Assembly (NCBI GenBank): GCA_013398015.1 | Contig: VZRR01005733.1 | Span: 683,300 to 747,299, forward strand | DNA length: 64,000 bases | Reading direction: 5' to 3' | Origin: Oreocharis arfaki | Lineage: Eukaryota > Chordata > Aves > Passeriformes > Paramythiidae | Part shown: positions 12,293-26,600 of the stretch, piece after piece | Layout: every line of letters starts with the position of its first letter | Position numbering within the stretch: the first letter of the stretch is position 1 | Translations under genes and position numbers: made by a program | The notes under the pieces: generated by a model | Told to the model about the DNA's origin: nothing | Databases searched by the model: none | Seen by the model: the letters and a program-made list of their open reading frames with translations, nothing else

Positions 12293-13740
12293 GATTCTAA
12301 CATTCAGACATGCTTTTGCTTAAAAATATTTCTACAAGGAACCTTCATCTTGCTATGTGTGCTTCATATTGAAAACAGAGATGAGGAAGATATGTAGACA
12401 GAACTGTTACTTTTTGAAAATGGCTTTAACCTGGGCACTATTCTGATTCTACTTGTGAATTAGGGAGGTTGGTATTTCTGGAAATTAACATTTGTAATTT
12501 CAACACTGCAGATGGGTACAATTTCCTTAATTGAGTTTTCTCACAATCAGCATGTAGTTCTGCCTCTGATCTTCTTTTACTCATTACCATGTCTTAATTT
12601 GTAGAGAGTTTCCTTTTTAAGTGGTTTTAAATGGAGCTCAGCTTTCCTGAGGCAGGCTTCAGTGACACTTTCTGGGTACTGTTTACTGGGTCATTTCTTT
12701 ATCGACACTATGCCCTGCCCAACCTGTCTGAACACAGTCCGGTTCTGAGCTCTGTAACCAGAGAAGTGAAAATTGATGGCACTTTACCCTTCTTTTCAAA
12801 TGAGTAAATATCTCAAAATGGCATCTATAGACCCAGCCTGAAACAAAAAAAAAAGGTCTTTCTTATCCCAGTTCCTTTGAACAGCCCAAAAGCAGGTCTT
12901 CTTCCTTCTCTCTTGTTTTAACTTCAAACATCATTATAATTTAATTAGGAACATGTTCTCTTATGCAGACAGAGATAATGATGAGTAAGTGATGGTACTC
13001 CAGTCTACCTTTCCAATGGAACTTGCAGAAGAAACTATGCACTACTGCACTCTTTAGTTATTCTTCTAGAGAATGGCAGAGGGCTTTGGGAATCCTGCCT
13101 TGCTGACTCTATATTTGGCTTTGGGATAAGGTAGGAGGGAATATAGTTCACCAGTAGGTCAGAGGATGGGTTACTTGGATTTCTGGTTCATTGAGTATAT
13201 CTTTTGTGTTTGTTGGTGTGGTGTGAAATAGCAGTGTGTGATTCAGAAGACTGACTTGGTGCCTAACTTTGAATCATCTATCTATCCTGGGTGGGAGCCA
13301 GACTTCATCAGAGTTGGTGCCAGCACTCTTACTTTGGCTTCTCTGAAAGTCTATTCTATCACAGTCCATGTGATTGATTTCCGTATAATCATCTTTTTGG
13401 GGCTAATCTGTTATCGTATTTGCCCTCTTATAATCTTTTATCAATGTGGCATTTTCCAAAATTTGACAGTCTGTTATCTCTGAGTCTCTTCTTTCTCTCC
13501 TTGCAAGAGTGGGTACCCTTAAGCTGGTAGACTTCATTGAATTAGGGAGTTTTTAGGATGAAAGAAATATAATACAGCAATGAAAGTGATGAATTAGTTT
13601 GAAAGCTCCCTTCCTAATTAAAAGAGATGAAATTCCTCTCTCACATTCTTTTGTGTGAATGTAAGATTCTTTGTTTAGGTTAGAAGATTCAGATCGTTCC
13701 ACGAAAAACTTTCCCTCCTCCTCACTTTTATCTTGGGTGG

Positions 13741-13783
13741 ATACACATGTGCATGTGCACATATACACACAGACACACACAGA
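13741..13783. repeat. Degenerate (CA)n tract with alternating purine-pyrimidine core
   Basis: The tract runs acacatgtgcatgtgcacat and then acacacagacacacaca. The core is self-complementary and alternates purine and pyrimidine. Confidence 0.82.
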
Positions 13784-16182
13784 TAGGAGCTCTGGACAGT
13801 TCATGTACAATTACCTCACCTCTTCAAATCATGCTGTAGAGGAATGTTTTTCTCCTACCTTTTTCTGACCAGCTTAGCTAGAATTTAGATGTCTGAGTTG
13901 TCCAGAATAAAAATTTAGGGTACTTAAAATATACTTCTTGGTTTTTGATACTTTTTATCTAAAAAATCAGAAAAGCTTCCATAAACCCCAGATGTCTCAG
14001 TGTTACTTTTTCCTCCTTCACTTTTTTATTTTTACATCTGTCATGTTGATGGAATTGGTGTGCAGAGTACGTAGAGGTGACCCAGGCAGACTTTTCACAT
14101 CTCCGTTGTCTTCATATATTCCCATTTCCATGGACTTAAGTTTCATTTAAAGGATCCTCACCTCCTCTGTTGCTTCCAAAAATCTTGAACTAAATTTTTT
14201 CCTTGTCATGTCAAAGATATTGTCTTGCCTCTATGATATTTTTGTCTTGAGCTACGCTCTGCTGAACTTTCACAGGCATCAGATTCCTTGCCAAGTAGTG
14301 AGAGAAGGGTTTTTGAGAGCTCTGCCTCCGAACAGTACCACAGCCTTTCCAGATTACAGGCCTTGGCTGAATTTTACAGCCTTAAAATTTGTATTCATCT
14401 CATGTAGTTTTTTTCCCATGGACTGTTATCTCTTGAGTTCCATATTTATCTGGGCCTGAATGACTGTCTGTCATTGCCTCATGGTTTTTCTTCTGTCTCA
14501 TTCTTTACTTTCAGCTGTCTATTCTTTTCAGGGGTTGTCTTTCTTCTGAACTTTAACAGCTACTGGTTTTGCTTATCCATGGTTAACTTTCTGATTGGAA
14601 CTTCTTGAAATACTTGTTGTCCTGGAATTTTTGGCTCTGGTAAGTCTTCCATTATCACCTTTCTTCCTTTTCTTCTGCATTTGACATTTTTCGCAGATGA
14701 TGCTTATCTCTGTGCATTCAGGCCTCCTATCTCAGCCTTCCATGTAGAGGAATAGTATAAATGGTGTAGGTTTGCCAGAAAATAACCCTTCACATGTCAC
14801 ATTTTGAGACAATCTAAGACAGTCTGTGATAAAATAGCTGGGAAATGTCAGTGCTTTTGTGTCCTTCTTCACAGAGCATCACTTGAGTGGATGAATTTGC
14901 AAAGCTTGATGTTTTAAATGGGTACTTGCTCTAGAGAACATCGTTATAACATAAAGAGTAAGCTTACTTTTGGCCAATAACTTTTAATCCTGAAGTACTT
15001 ACCAACAAGCCTCTGTTTTGGTGAGCTGCCATGTCTCTGTGAAATGATATTGCTGTCACTGTACAGGGGCAACACCAGTTGATTCTGTGCCATGACAGGT
15101 ATGGTACTGAATGCCTGTTATTCTCCTTTTCTTCTATCTCTAGCCATTAGTTCAGCATGTTAGGTGATGCTGAAATGAAGTTAATGGAAAGCAACAGCAA
15201 CTTACCAGTGCAGTATTTTGGCAGCATGGCTTAGGATTGGAAAAGGAGGATGCACACAGACAGATCTGAGCTAACTTTAGTCTGGAGAGCTTAGAGATCA
15301 GTGGCAGCAAACCTGTGGTGTCTTGAACTTGAAAACGTGTTAGCCACCTGTATAAGTAACCTGACTTCTAAGCAGGCTTAGCTTTCACAAAAGGCTCTGC
15401 TGTGATCTCGCAGTGCTGTTTTACCCAAATAACCTAAAGTAAAGTTAGAAGACCATGACTTAATGCAGCACAATCAGACCTTTTGTTAAAGCCATAGTTT
15501 CTCTTATACCAAGTAGATTTAAAAATACCTCACTCTCTTATGCCTGTTTCCATATTTCCCCATTTTTCCTCTCCAGGAAAAGTCTCTTGTTCTTCCTATA
15601 CTTTGGCTCTTCTGTGTGCACCTCTTTGTAACTTGAAGTTTCAGAGATGTGATGGTCTGTGGCCAAATGTGTCACAACCCCTCTGCAACGGCCTCATTAG
15701 CATTCACCAACACTGACCACTTCATCTATTGACTCCAGCTAATGACTCAGCTTCTCCATGTACAGAGCAGGAAATGCATGGAGGAGAGTTGAAGTATGTC
15801 TCTGGAGGCTGGCAGAGCAAAGGGGTGTTCTGTGTAAGCTTCAGTGGTCTAGACTTAGAGACTGGCAACTGGAAAGCAAAGGGTGACAAACCCAGTCTGT
15901 CTGCTTGGCTCTAGATGCACAGTTAAAAATCACGGTAATGTGGATACTGTTGTACTGCAAGCAGAGAATCCAAAATCAATAGTGATAAAGCCGAAAAAGC
16001 ATGGACATGAGCACAGATGGACACGGATGTAAATGCCCAGCCAGTCCTGTTGTCACTGAGAGGTAACTTTGGACAGTTACCAAAGTAACTGAGTAGTTAC
16101 TTTTTTTTTTTTTTCTGGACAGTTGATATATTGAAATCTTAGCAGTGGTAAGTTGACCAGAATCGACTGGTGGGGTTTTTGG

Positions 16183-16221
16183 TTTTTTTTTTTTTTTTTT
16201 TTTTGTTTGTTTGTTTTTTTT
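16183..16221. repeat. Poly-T/(TTTG)n run
   Basis: 22 T are followed by gtttgtttgttttttttg. It gives a lysine-rich false frame on the minus strand. Confidence 0.93.
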
Positions 16222-16325
16222 GTGATCTTGGTCCACATAGGAACTTCTTCAGGAAGTAGAATCTACTATGCACTCAGCTGGATGTTTAACCTAACATGGT
16301 TTAACCAAATCCTCAGTTAGGATCA

Positions 16326-16550
16326 GGTCATAGGCTCATGAAAAACCTAGGGTTGAAAGTAACCTTGAAAAATTATCTGATCCAACCTTTTATGGGAAAA
16401 GAAGCCTAGATGAGATTGTCTAGCTCCCTGTCCAATTGCATCTTGAAAACCTCCAGTGATGGGGTCTCTAGCAAATTCATGTGGAGGTTGGTCTTGTAAT
16501 TGACTGTTCTCACTGTAAAAAAGTTCATTCTTATATCAAAATGAGAAGGT
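16326..16550 (-). mobile_element. Old CR1 LINE 3' fragment
   Basis: Read on the + strand, it follows the reverse complement of a CR1 3' region: ...gttgaaagtaaccttg..., atctgatccaacc, agctccctgtccaattgcat, cttgaaaacctccagtgatg, and a 'tgttctcactgtaaaaaag' stretch. Divergence is substantial, indicating an ancient copy. Confidence 0.8.
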
Positions 16551-18637
16551 TTTTGTTTGTATTTAATGGCTGATTCTGCTAAACTTTAAGAATAATGCTG
16601 CATAGATTTTTCCTTTCCTAAAAACTCCTTTCACCTTTACCAAACTCTTGGATCAAAAGCTTCAATTTTCCTCTCTTTTCTTCTCTTTCTTCCTCTTCCT
16701 TCTCTCTGCCCCCCGTTGTAGCAAAGATCATGAGCAGCGCGTAACTGAACTGAGGGAAAGTGGAACGATTTCACAGTGCACATTTCTTTTCTTTAAAGAC
16801 GAAGGGTACTTCTGGAATTGGCTGGTCTGCAAACATTCCTTTGATCCTGAAACCTGGTGCCTTTCTGCAGGATTTCAAATTTTTGGATGTTTTGTTGTGT
16901 TGCTTGCCCATGATCCTTGCAGTGCTTAGCAGGAACAGTGAAAATTTTGACCATCACCTTTACATTATGACTCTAAACACAAAGGTCTTAAAAATTTACA
17001 CTTTTCACAGTAAGAACATACGGAATACATTTTTTTTTTTTTTTTTAGTATGGCTTTCATATCTTCTCCACTGAAGCTGTTTCAGAGTTGTCATCCTCTG
17101 TAGAAGTGGCATAGAAGTGATGGCGTGGCAGAGAGACAGGCATTAAAAACAGCATGACCCAGGAAACATTTGCCTTCTCCTGGGGTGTCTGAGCTTGGAA
17201 AAATTGTCTGGATTACTTGCAGTGTGCAGGCCTCAGAATAAAAGGGAATTGTGCTCTTTAACTGAGCTTTGCTTAGAGGACAAAGCAAATGAAAGTGCTG
17301 CTTGTGTGGCTGAGACCAATACAGCATGCTGGAGCATCTCATAAAACTGTTCTTCTATTTGGCCTTGCTCTCAATCTCTTGATAAAGTGTTCTTTTCCTC
17401 TTGGTACATGTGGTTAAATGTATTTAGGAAAGAATATTTGTCCTCAGTTTTGCACTTCGATCTTAACATTTTGGTGTCACTTTAACCCTGCTAATGAAGC
17501 AGGACTTTCTAATAGCAGATCTGCAAGATTGGCATAGATATTACTTGGTGCATTTTATTTCTCAGTGTTTTAAGCAATGCATAGTGATTCTTTTTGCTTT
17601 CAGTCTAAGCCCAAAAAACTCACCAAAAATAACCAATCCACCAGAGCTGTGTGACTGGAAACAGATTAATGGATAACTGTCATCCTATTAATGTTTTGAC
17701 AATGAGGCTTTGTAGCTTCAGAGAACCCTTTCTTCCCAGCTCTGTCAGGCCATTGGGCTTAAGATGTATCAATATCCGTCAGTGGTAGGTTTCTGTAACA
17801 TTTGATTTCTGCTGGGAGTTTCTTGCCTCTTTAGAGTTCTTAGAGATGACCAAGTCACTTTCTCTTTCCATTACAGAGCATTTTTTGATGGAATAATTTC
17901 TTCTCACTACTAAAAGCAAAACCAGCTTTTAATTCTATGCCTGGAATTCCAGTGGTGCCTGCTAAAAACTGCTTTAGTTCCTGAGCTCCTGTTGTTCTGT
18001 TGGTGGGTTAGAAGTTGGAGGGACAGGATATGGATCCTGTGGCACAGCTTTGGAAAACTGGAGATTAGGTTTTGTGGTTTAGGGGTCCTTGAAAATCTTA
18101 GATTGGTAGCAGCAAGTGTCTGTTCACATTTCCAATCCTTTGTTTCATTAGAATGTTTTAGAAAATAGTTAATGTCAGTGAAGGAAGGCACATCACAGAA
18201 AAGCACTGTTTGTGTTGCAGTTGAAGTAGCAGTGACTTAAATGTATGGAGAAGCCATCTAAGACTCACAGTGTCACTTCAAAGCCTCAATTGATGCTGTC
18301 ATATATGGCAAAAGGTATATAATCCTCCACTGTTTCTATCAGAGATTATTGGATTGCTTTATGAATGTCAGAAATTCCAGGTTATTAATACAGTTGCAGA
18401 GAAACTGGTTAAGAGCCTGCAGAAGCCTCTGTCTTCTTCCACAGTCATCAACTGACCTCACTGTGGTTTTGACTCTGCTGGTATTCAGAGGAGCACAGAT
18501 TCCCAAGATTTCTCTTGGGGGATGGTTGTCCCATGATTAAAGCATCTATGTGTCTTTCAGGGTCTTGGTCTTCATGGTTTAAGCCAATTTTGGTAAACTT
18601 GCTGTTTCTCCTTCTAGAAAAAAAAAAAAAAAAAAAA
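16551..18637. other. Non-coding sequence up to the poly-A gap
   Basis: Unique sequence with one poly-T run (17030-17046). No exon is recognised; frames of 93 and 104 codons near 16650-17074 overlap in different phases and end in homopolymer. Confidence 0.6.
17030..17046. repeat. Poly-T run
   Basis: 17 consecutive T. It may be a genuine homopolymer or the tail of an unrecognised minus-strand retroposed copy; nothing recognisable adjoins it. Confidence 0.9.
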
Positions 18638-18678
18638 NNNNNNNNNNNNNNNNNNNNNNNNNNNNNNNNNNNNNNNNN
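18638..18678. other. Assembly gap (41 N) inside a poly-A run
   Basis: The N block is preceded by 20 A residues (18618-18637) and followed by 10 A, G and 7 A (18679-18696). The assembly evidently broke in an A homopolymer or A-rich tract; the true length is unknown. Any open frame crossing it is meaningless. Confidence 0.97.
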
Positions 18679-20493
18679 AAAAAAAAAAGAAAAAAAGGCT
18701 AGCGCTGTTCCTGGAATATCCTATGACTTCATGTCGGCATGAGGTGCCAACATGCGCGTGGAATGGAAGAGTAGCAAGAAAAATGACTTCTGCAACTTGG
18801 GTGGTATTTTCTACATGAGAAATATCACTCTTTTCTGACTGCCAAGTAGTTTCACTCAGGCTCTAAATTGGTTTTGTATACAGAGAGGAGGTAAGAATTG
18901 CATGTGTGTGAACTTGTGTTCCTGCCTTCGTCCTGCCTGATCAGCACGTGTGTCCCTGAGTGTGTGAATAGGCATGCAGTCACTTCTGTCCTGGGATATA
19001 TGAACACGTGCTCATGCTCTCCATCATGGATCTGCAGGCTTCCTGCTATGATGCTGTGCATGCACGTCACCGTACAAACCCACAACCACATCCAACTCTC
19101 TCTCCTCTAAACAGTGGGAACAGACTGTTTTTATTTTGAGCAGAAATCGTGTAACTGGGACATTAAACATGCTTTGATGTTTTTGCTGTTTTTAAAAGTC
19201 CTTACTCAGCTGCTGTGTTGTGAAATGTGGCTCTGTGAGAATCTCCTGACTGTGAAATATGAGGTTTTTTGTTTTTTTTTTTTTTGCTGGTCAGCAGTGG
19301 GATTTTGTGACCTCCAGCCTATATCTGTACAGTACATCTTGTATGTGTTCGTTAGTGAAACAGCACAGTGCCTCCAGGAAATGCATTCTTTTGCAGTGGG
19401 CCATATGGGTAGCTTTGCATTTTTATGATGAAGATGGGAAGATAAGGTTTGTTGCTTACTCTTTTTTTCTTTCTTAAAACTCTTACTGTGTCTTGTCCCT
19501 GCATATAGTTGAGGCATCCTAAAAGATGCCTGAGATAAAGCAGAGTTTAGCCCATCTAACAAGCATTTGCAACAGACTATTAAATTTCTTTCTAGAAAGT
19601 TTAGAAGGACTACTTTTTAAATCTTGGCACTTGCTAAAAGAAAGAAAAAAATTAATAGCAAACATACTAGCCTAATTTCAACAGGTAGGAAGTTGAAGAC
19701 TGGAGTAGTTTTCAACCATATCAAGACGGGGTGAAAGCAAATATTAGGAAAAAAAACCCAAATAGTCTTCAATCCAAGTGCATGGAAGCACTCATCCTAT
19801 GTTTCTGGTGTTCAGAGTTCCTAGGATATCAACTTAAAAATTATGAGCCTCTATTGCTGTAGACATAAAGGAGTGATTTGGGTAGTTACTTCTTCCTACT
19901 CAAACACATCCAGGTTCTGGAGGGAGAGAAATGTTCACATTCTAAGCCATTATGTTTCAATAGGAAATGGGGAATTTATGTGGAAACTTGGAGAGTCTTC
20001 CTCAATTCAGGGGAAGTAATTACTGCTGTAATAGTGCAGAAGGCTGTTTCTGGCTTGTATCTTATGGATATTGCCAACTGTTGCTTAAAGATCAGCAAAA
20101 GGACTACTCCATAGCAGATGATAGAGAGGGGATCATGCCATGTGCCAACACTGAGAGGAAAAGATCTGAGTCCTTCACTGCTGTTCCTCAAGTCTCTTGA
20201 CTTACAACCACTTGCCCACTTTAAGCATACATCTGTGTAATTATTTGCTCTTTCATTCTTCTCCCTTCAAATACATGCTTTAATGGAGGAACTGCTGCCC
20301 CCAAACTAATAATCGGGCTCTCAGTCTCACACTTAAATTTGACTGAATAAGAAGTAGATAAACCCCTTCTTTATTTCCATATCCCTGCTCTCCCATCCAT
20401 GTTCCAAATGGTATTTTGCTGTCTTTCTCCTTACAGGGGCAGTGCTTAAATCTGTCTCTAGCTACCGGGAAAAATGAGCTTTGTGTGCCTGCA

Positions 20494-20628
20494 TTCTCTC
20501 TCTCTGTGTCTCTGTGTCTGCCTCTCTCTCTCTTCGTCCCTCTCCCCCTCCCTCTCTCTTGCTGCTTTCTCTTTTCCCTCTCTCTGCTGCTCTCTCTCTC
20601 TGCCACTCTTTCCTCTCTCTCTCTCTCT
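20494..20628. repeat. Pyrimidine-rich (TC)n tract, about 135 bp
   Basis: The + strand is almost all C and T, dominated by (CT)n with a few G or A interruptions (tgtg, gtc, gctgc, gccac). It creates open frames on both strands, including an Arg/Glu-rich minus-strand frame at 20280-20744, which are composition artefacts. Homopurine-homopyrimidine DNA of this kind can form triplex structures and is often length-polymorphic. Confidence 0.9.
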
Positions 20629-23600
20629 GGTATATTTTCAAACCATGCATGAAGTGAGCACAGAAAACCAGAACTCGTAGTTCTCCAGGACATCCCTGTT
20701 TTCCTCATTGAGAGTGTTTTATTACAGTTGATAATCCAGGACATTTCTCAAGATGTATTCATGAGTTACTTGTACAGCCAAGTACAATGTTCTTCTCTGT
20801 GTTTTCTTTAACCCATCCCTGGTTCCATTGTACATCTTTTTCCTTCTGACTGCGGTGGGGCCCCGTATTTCAAGACCTTGTATTGGCAGCCACTGCAACA
20901 GAAATCAATATTAAATTTGTGTAGAAACAGTAAGGTTAGAAAGTCCTGTTACAGTAGCAAAATGTAGCCCTTTAACAACCATGCCAAGGGGGACCAAGTA
21001 ATCATTTTAGCTGGAATCTTGTCTTTATGGAAGCCGATGCATATTCCCCTGCATTCCTTGCACAAGTTACTTGCCAGTGTCCCTGTTCTCAACTTCTGGT
21101 CAACTTACGTCTTGAAGAATAATGACTTTGGCATGGAAAATAGAAAAGCATTATGCTGAGGAAAGGATGAGCTAAACTTGATGGTCTTACATCCTAGTCA
21201 TCCTATACAAATCACAGTTTAAGATTCCCATATTTCATACTTATTGGTAGAGATAATGTTTTTTCTCCATTGTCCTGGAGCCATTTGACATAGTTCCAGT
21301 CTAAGGAAAACATCTCCCTTCTTTACCTCTTTTATTTTTTTTTTTTCCAAATTAAAAAGATGGTGGAGAGGACATGCTCTTTCTGACTCCTGTTCAAGGT
21401 GCACTTACATCGTGAAGGTTAGAAATACAGTTTTTCACAGCCTTTTTTTGCTAGTTAAAGTGTCTATCTTGCATCTTTAGATATTTTTCTTATCCATAGT
21501 ATACCCCTAGTGTGTACAGGAGTTCTTTGTCCCTGGAAATGCTTGTCTACAGCTAAGATTACAGTTTATACCAGGCACAATGGAGGAGCCTACCAGCTGT
21601 TTCTGAGGGAAGAAACTACATCATTACTATGTGGAACTTAATGGGATTCAGAAGAGTAGAACCAGAGTGCTTTAATTTTTTCAAGAGCAAATTATAGGAA
21701 GAAGACTGTGTCTTTCTCAGAACATTATGATCAGTCTGGCAAATGAGAAGAAGTAGCTGAACAGGTCAAAAGGGAAGCCACTGAGTTCAAGTGGTGTTGA
21801 TGGGAACAAAATAACGGCATCATGAAAATTACTTGGAATTTTATATTGTAGTTGAGTCTGGAGGAATAAGCAGTTTTGGGTCAAGTTCTTGGCTTGTTTA
21901 CACCTTGCATCCCATTGGAGACCGAGGGCACCTTTGAAATGCTAAGAAAATCCTATTGAAGTCAGATATGTTTTTCTTTGAGTAAGAAAAGAATTTGGCC
22001 AGAGGCAGCAAACTTGTAGCTATTTCTTAGCTTTGTGGTAGTGTAAATGTTTTCTGGTTGCCTCAGTCACAAATACATACTGCACTGGAAAGAAAATGGC
22101 ATTTGAGCAGTATTCCTAAATGTTTTGCCTGCAATGTCTGAGTCAGTGCTGTCTGTACCTGATCAGCTGCAATTTGGTAATGTACCAGTGAGCTGGATCT
22201 ACCAGTGGATGTTTGCTAAGCTGCAGGAAGAATTCTTCTGGTGAAAGTTGCATCCTGCAGATTCAAGGTTGTGTTACATTCACACAAAGGCAGGAGACAT
22301 TCAGAAGCACTGAAGTACAATGAATTTTGTTGTAGTCTGATGGGGTTTTTCTTGGGACTTTTTTCTTGTTGTTTTTATTTTTTTTTTCTTTCAGCTCACT
22401 GCTTCACCCCAATCCTCTGCCCCTGAAAAAAACCCCAAAAGAACCAAAATCAACCCTGGCTTGACTTCTTGGATCTTGTTTCTTTATTCCCATTTGTAGT
22501 CTGTGGTGCCCCACACTAAAAGAATTGCCCTTTTCTCTATAACTGAGCAGTCCTACCACACCACTATACTTAAGAAATTCTGTAATGCTTTCATTGCTGG
22601 AGAAATGCTAGGTTTTGGAGAAGGACATGAAAAAGCTCTTGGGGGTCAAACTGTCTTTGCTGCTGTTCAGTGTAGTGGAGATCACAGGATATGATTATTA
22701 TTATCCCTTCTGAAATCTCTCCTGTGCAAGACAACAAAACAATGAAAATAAACCCCTAGTTTTCTGCATTACCTGGTTAATTTAAAGTAAATTGTTGGTC
22801 CAAAAATTAAGCTGATCTTGAAAACCGAACACTTAGGTTCTCTTCATAACTCTTCAAATACTGCTTAGTATAGGTGTAGTTTTATGGTTTCTAATTCTCT
22901 TTCTTTATCTGTGAATTAGGAGAAAGAGGACTCTTTTAATCATGACCTGAGACTAAATTCACTGATATTAGTAAAACATTTACTAATCCTTGGTAAGGAG
23001 GGTCAAGGAGTAAGGTAATGTGAATGGTTATCAAACATGAACTGGTGGCTGTCTTTGGCATGGAAGACATCTCCTGCCTGTTGTAAATGGGAGTCCGAAA
23101 AAAATACATTATACCCTGCAGTGACAAGTCTGTTTCTATCTCCATGAGAAAGAGTGAATAAGAGGTTCTTAGGTGAGATTCTTCAGTTTTGTGCTCTGTA
23201 AGAGGTGATTTTTGATGATCATGATGGTCCATTCTGACGTTCATCTAACAGGAATATCTTTGTCAGGTGCTGGGTAGTGTGACCTGTGCATTTATCCATA
23301 AAGCATGAAAGTTGGAGCTGCACTTGTGTATGAAACAAATCGTCACCTGAGCACTAAGGAGAGCACCACTTGCAGTAGGCCTTTAGTACTGAAGTGAGGA
23401 GGGAGAATGGCCTTTTGCAAGGGGGTCTAATGCAGAAGGGGGAAGTACAGCCACTTTTCTGTACCTGGTTTTTCTCTGCCATCTTTTTTAGTGCTTAGAT
23501 TCTTGGAATGGATGACCTTATGGCACAAACCCCTGTCTGTATAGATGTTGTAACCAATAAATAGCAGTGCTAATCTGGTTTGGTGAATTCAGAGCCTTGT

Positions 23601-26600
23601 ACTTTGTATGGTTTGAGATTGTTCATCCCATTATCCATGAGTTCATTCTGATACCATTCAGTGTTTTGAGAAGGTGTTGCTATGACTATGTGATCATAAT
23701 CAATGGGTCCAAAGGCAAACTCACCCCCCCTGAGGTGAGTACAGTACAACTGAGAATGCAGAGCAAGCGTTGGAGAATGTATTTAAGGTCAGAGAATTTT
23801 TGATACTTTCTCTGGGCCTTGTGCCTGGCCAGAGAAGATGTAGTCAATGCAGATCTGCCTATTATTCTTTGTAGCCAAGCTCCAGTGAGGAGCTAAAGGA
23901 GAAGCTGCTACTGCTCCGAGGAACTTTCTGTATAAACAAACTGAGGATCTGATACAGAATTTGTGGGAACAGTACTAACTTAAGAAGTAAAAGCAGGACT
24001 GGGGTTTTTTTCTGTGCATGAGATATTACCACTGTTTTACTGCTTGGAGGAGAAAAGGTCTCATGCTTGGAGCCTTGTCCAAGTGGGAATTCAGGCTGGA
24101 CAATGCATTACTGGGAGTTCCCCAAACACTTCTTAGCTAGGAAGACTGTCCTGGTGTGTAACTGTTCCAGCGCACTGCCTTGGTGGAAGGGAGGGTTAAG
24201 CTCCAACGTAAACACTTGAGCTTTGTTTCTTGGGAAAAAAATGTGTTTCATTCATTACTGGATTGCAATTTACCCCTAAGCTCAGTAGAAATGTGGAAGT
24301 GAATATTGTCTCAGTCTCTTTTCTCAGGGCTGAAGGCAGACATGCCAAATGGATCCCCACCCTGTCTCCTCAAACATACAGCCCTCTCTCTGACTATAGA
24401 AGCCAGGCACAAATGAAGCCTGAGTAGTTTGGCTCTGGACTGTGCAATGGGGCAATGGCCTGCACGCAAAAGCATATCTCCATACAGGGGTAACCTTAAG
24501 ATATAATGCTGCCTCTGCTCTCTCTGCATGTTCTTTTGAATGTCCTTCCATCAGGCACAGATGATGGTCAGGGATGACAGGATACAGGAAAGCAGTGAGA
24601 TTTTCTGCTTGTCTTTGAAGCTGTACCTATTCTGCTGGTGACATTATTTACTTGCTCTGTGCTTGCCTTGGAGTTTTAGGATGTCTGCAGCAATGAGCTT
24701 TTGAATTGTCTGTGTACCTGTCAATAGTGGTGAAGCCAGAACTTCAGTGGTTAGCATGGAAGCATATGAAAGGCAATGAACTGCTGAAATACTTCAGCTT
24801 GCACTCGTGCAGAGGAATCCACCAGAGGAGTGTGTGTAGGATGCCTTGTGTAGGCTGGCTAGAAAGTAATTAAATAAGGCATATTCCCATTTGAAAACTT
24901 AAAGAAATACAAGGAAGGGCACCAGATGTTGTTTCTGCTAACACATGCTGAACAACAGTGAATCCAACTGCAGCTTTGCCTATGCCATCTGCCATGCATT
25001 TTAAGAAATTAGAGGGTCCTGGACTACCATTGCTCTTCCAGCACATGTAATCTAACTGAGAGGAAAAATAATGCTTGTTTAATCAGTCAGTGCATGGACC
25101 CCTGGTGCACCTATCTTTGCCTGTGTCTCTACTCTAATACCATCATTTAGCACTGTTTTTTGGACAAATTATTCTATTTGCTCTTCTGTGCAACATCTCA
25201 GTCCATAAAACAAGCTGAAGAATGTTAACAAGGGGTGCTTTTCTGACAGCTGTGTGATATGCTGCTATCTTGCATGTGAAGAATATTCATGGTGTCCTCC
25301 AAAGTTTGTGTAGACACAATCCATGTGCGTTGTGAAGACACAAGGGAATTATGTTATAAGCCTGGCTTTCCATGAAAAGTAGGATCTAAGTCCAGTCATA
25401 ACTTCTGCTTTGCTGGCTTTATGCTCCTCTCTGACTTGCACTCTCATAACTGAAGGAGATCTTAACTGGAAGTCTAAGAAGTTCTGGGGTACCACTAAAG
25501 GAGCTGTAGACTGAGAAGAGAGGGAGGCAAATATGTGGAAGAATGGAAAAACACATTTTGGTTTTAACACACTGATTTTGTTTTGAAATTCGACCAGAAT
25601 GCCAATAGGTGTGTTCCTGGATGTCCTCTGTTCAGACACAGACAAGCATGGCACTAATCAGAAAGCACTGGTAGGTGTTCTCTGTGCTATATAAAAATGC
25701 ATTAGAATAACTCTTCTATTTACTTTGTGTGAATGTAGGAAGCACAAAATTTTTCCCTTCCATCTTGCAGAAAGTTTGGGGTTGGATAGTCCAGGATTAC
25801 TTGTTTAGGCAGCTGGAGAGAAGTGCACGTGGCTTTGGCACATGCATGTGAGATGTATCTTACAGTGCTGCTGGCCACGGAAATTTCTGTGGGTAAATAA
25901 GATTTCTGTCTCAAGGGCTGTCCATATGGCCCCTTTCATCAGCACTAATTCCACTTAGATTAACTGCACAGCACGAATATGGGTCAAAGCCTGGATTGTT
26001 GGGAGAATGAGTTCCCGCTTGCAAACTGCTTCCCACAGAAGTACTTGTTGGCAGCTGAGATCATAATGCTCACACTCCTCACAATAACCCACTTTGAAAT
26101 GTATTTAGAGAGGGGTCTTGGCAGTCTGCTTGCTGCTTTTTCCTACAAAGTGCAGGCCTTGGTTTGTAATCCCACTCAGCACGTCAAGGCCTTATCTATG
26201 GGCCGTCGTCTTCTCTGACTTTATCTAGCACGAGGCAGGGCATCTGCGCTTGGACTAGCAATACTATCCACTTCAGGTAATGTTTTCCCCCTCAGCCTTT
26301 AACAAGAGGAGAGGAACTCTGTTGGAAATACTGCATTGTTTACTATAGAATTAAACCTACTGGATTGTTCCTGCTAACATCATGTCCTGACTGCAAGTGG
26401 TGAAAGGAGATCAAGAGACACAAGGGGAAGAAGGAACAGGTCTCACCGTGTCCCTGGCTCACATGTGTCCATGGTTACACTGAAACTAGCTGTAGCTAGT
26501 TCCGTTGTTTCCTGTTGTATCAGGACACCTTATTCCCAAATTCACTCATTCACAAAGAGAAATGCCTTTCACCCACACCTGGACGTGCATTAAGCACAGG

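Larger units (their letters stand above)
12293..16325. other. Non-coding sequence, no gene recognised
   Basis: Unique sequence with the CA tract at 13741 and the T run at 16183. Short frames near 13238-14459 lack domains and do not form an exon chain. Confidence 0.6.

Noticed and set aside
11720..12397. 225-codon + strand open frame
   Set aside because: It mostly runs antisense through the solo LTR, has no domain, and its openness follows from the GC-rich repeated units of that element.
18515..18742. Open frame across the N gap
   Set aside because: The translation passes through 41 N and poly-A; it has no meaning.
20280..20744. 154-codon Arg/Glu-rich minus-strand frame
   Set aside because: Its composition comes entirely from the (CT)n tract; stop codons are simply absent from GA-repeat sequence.
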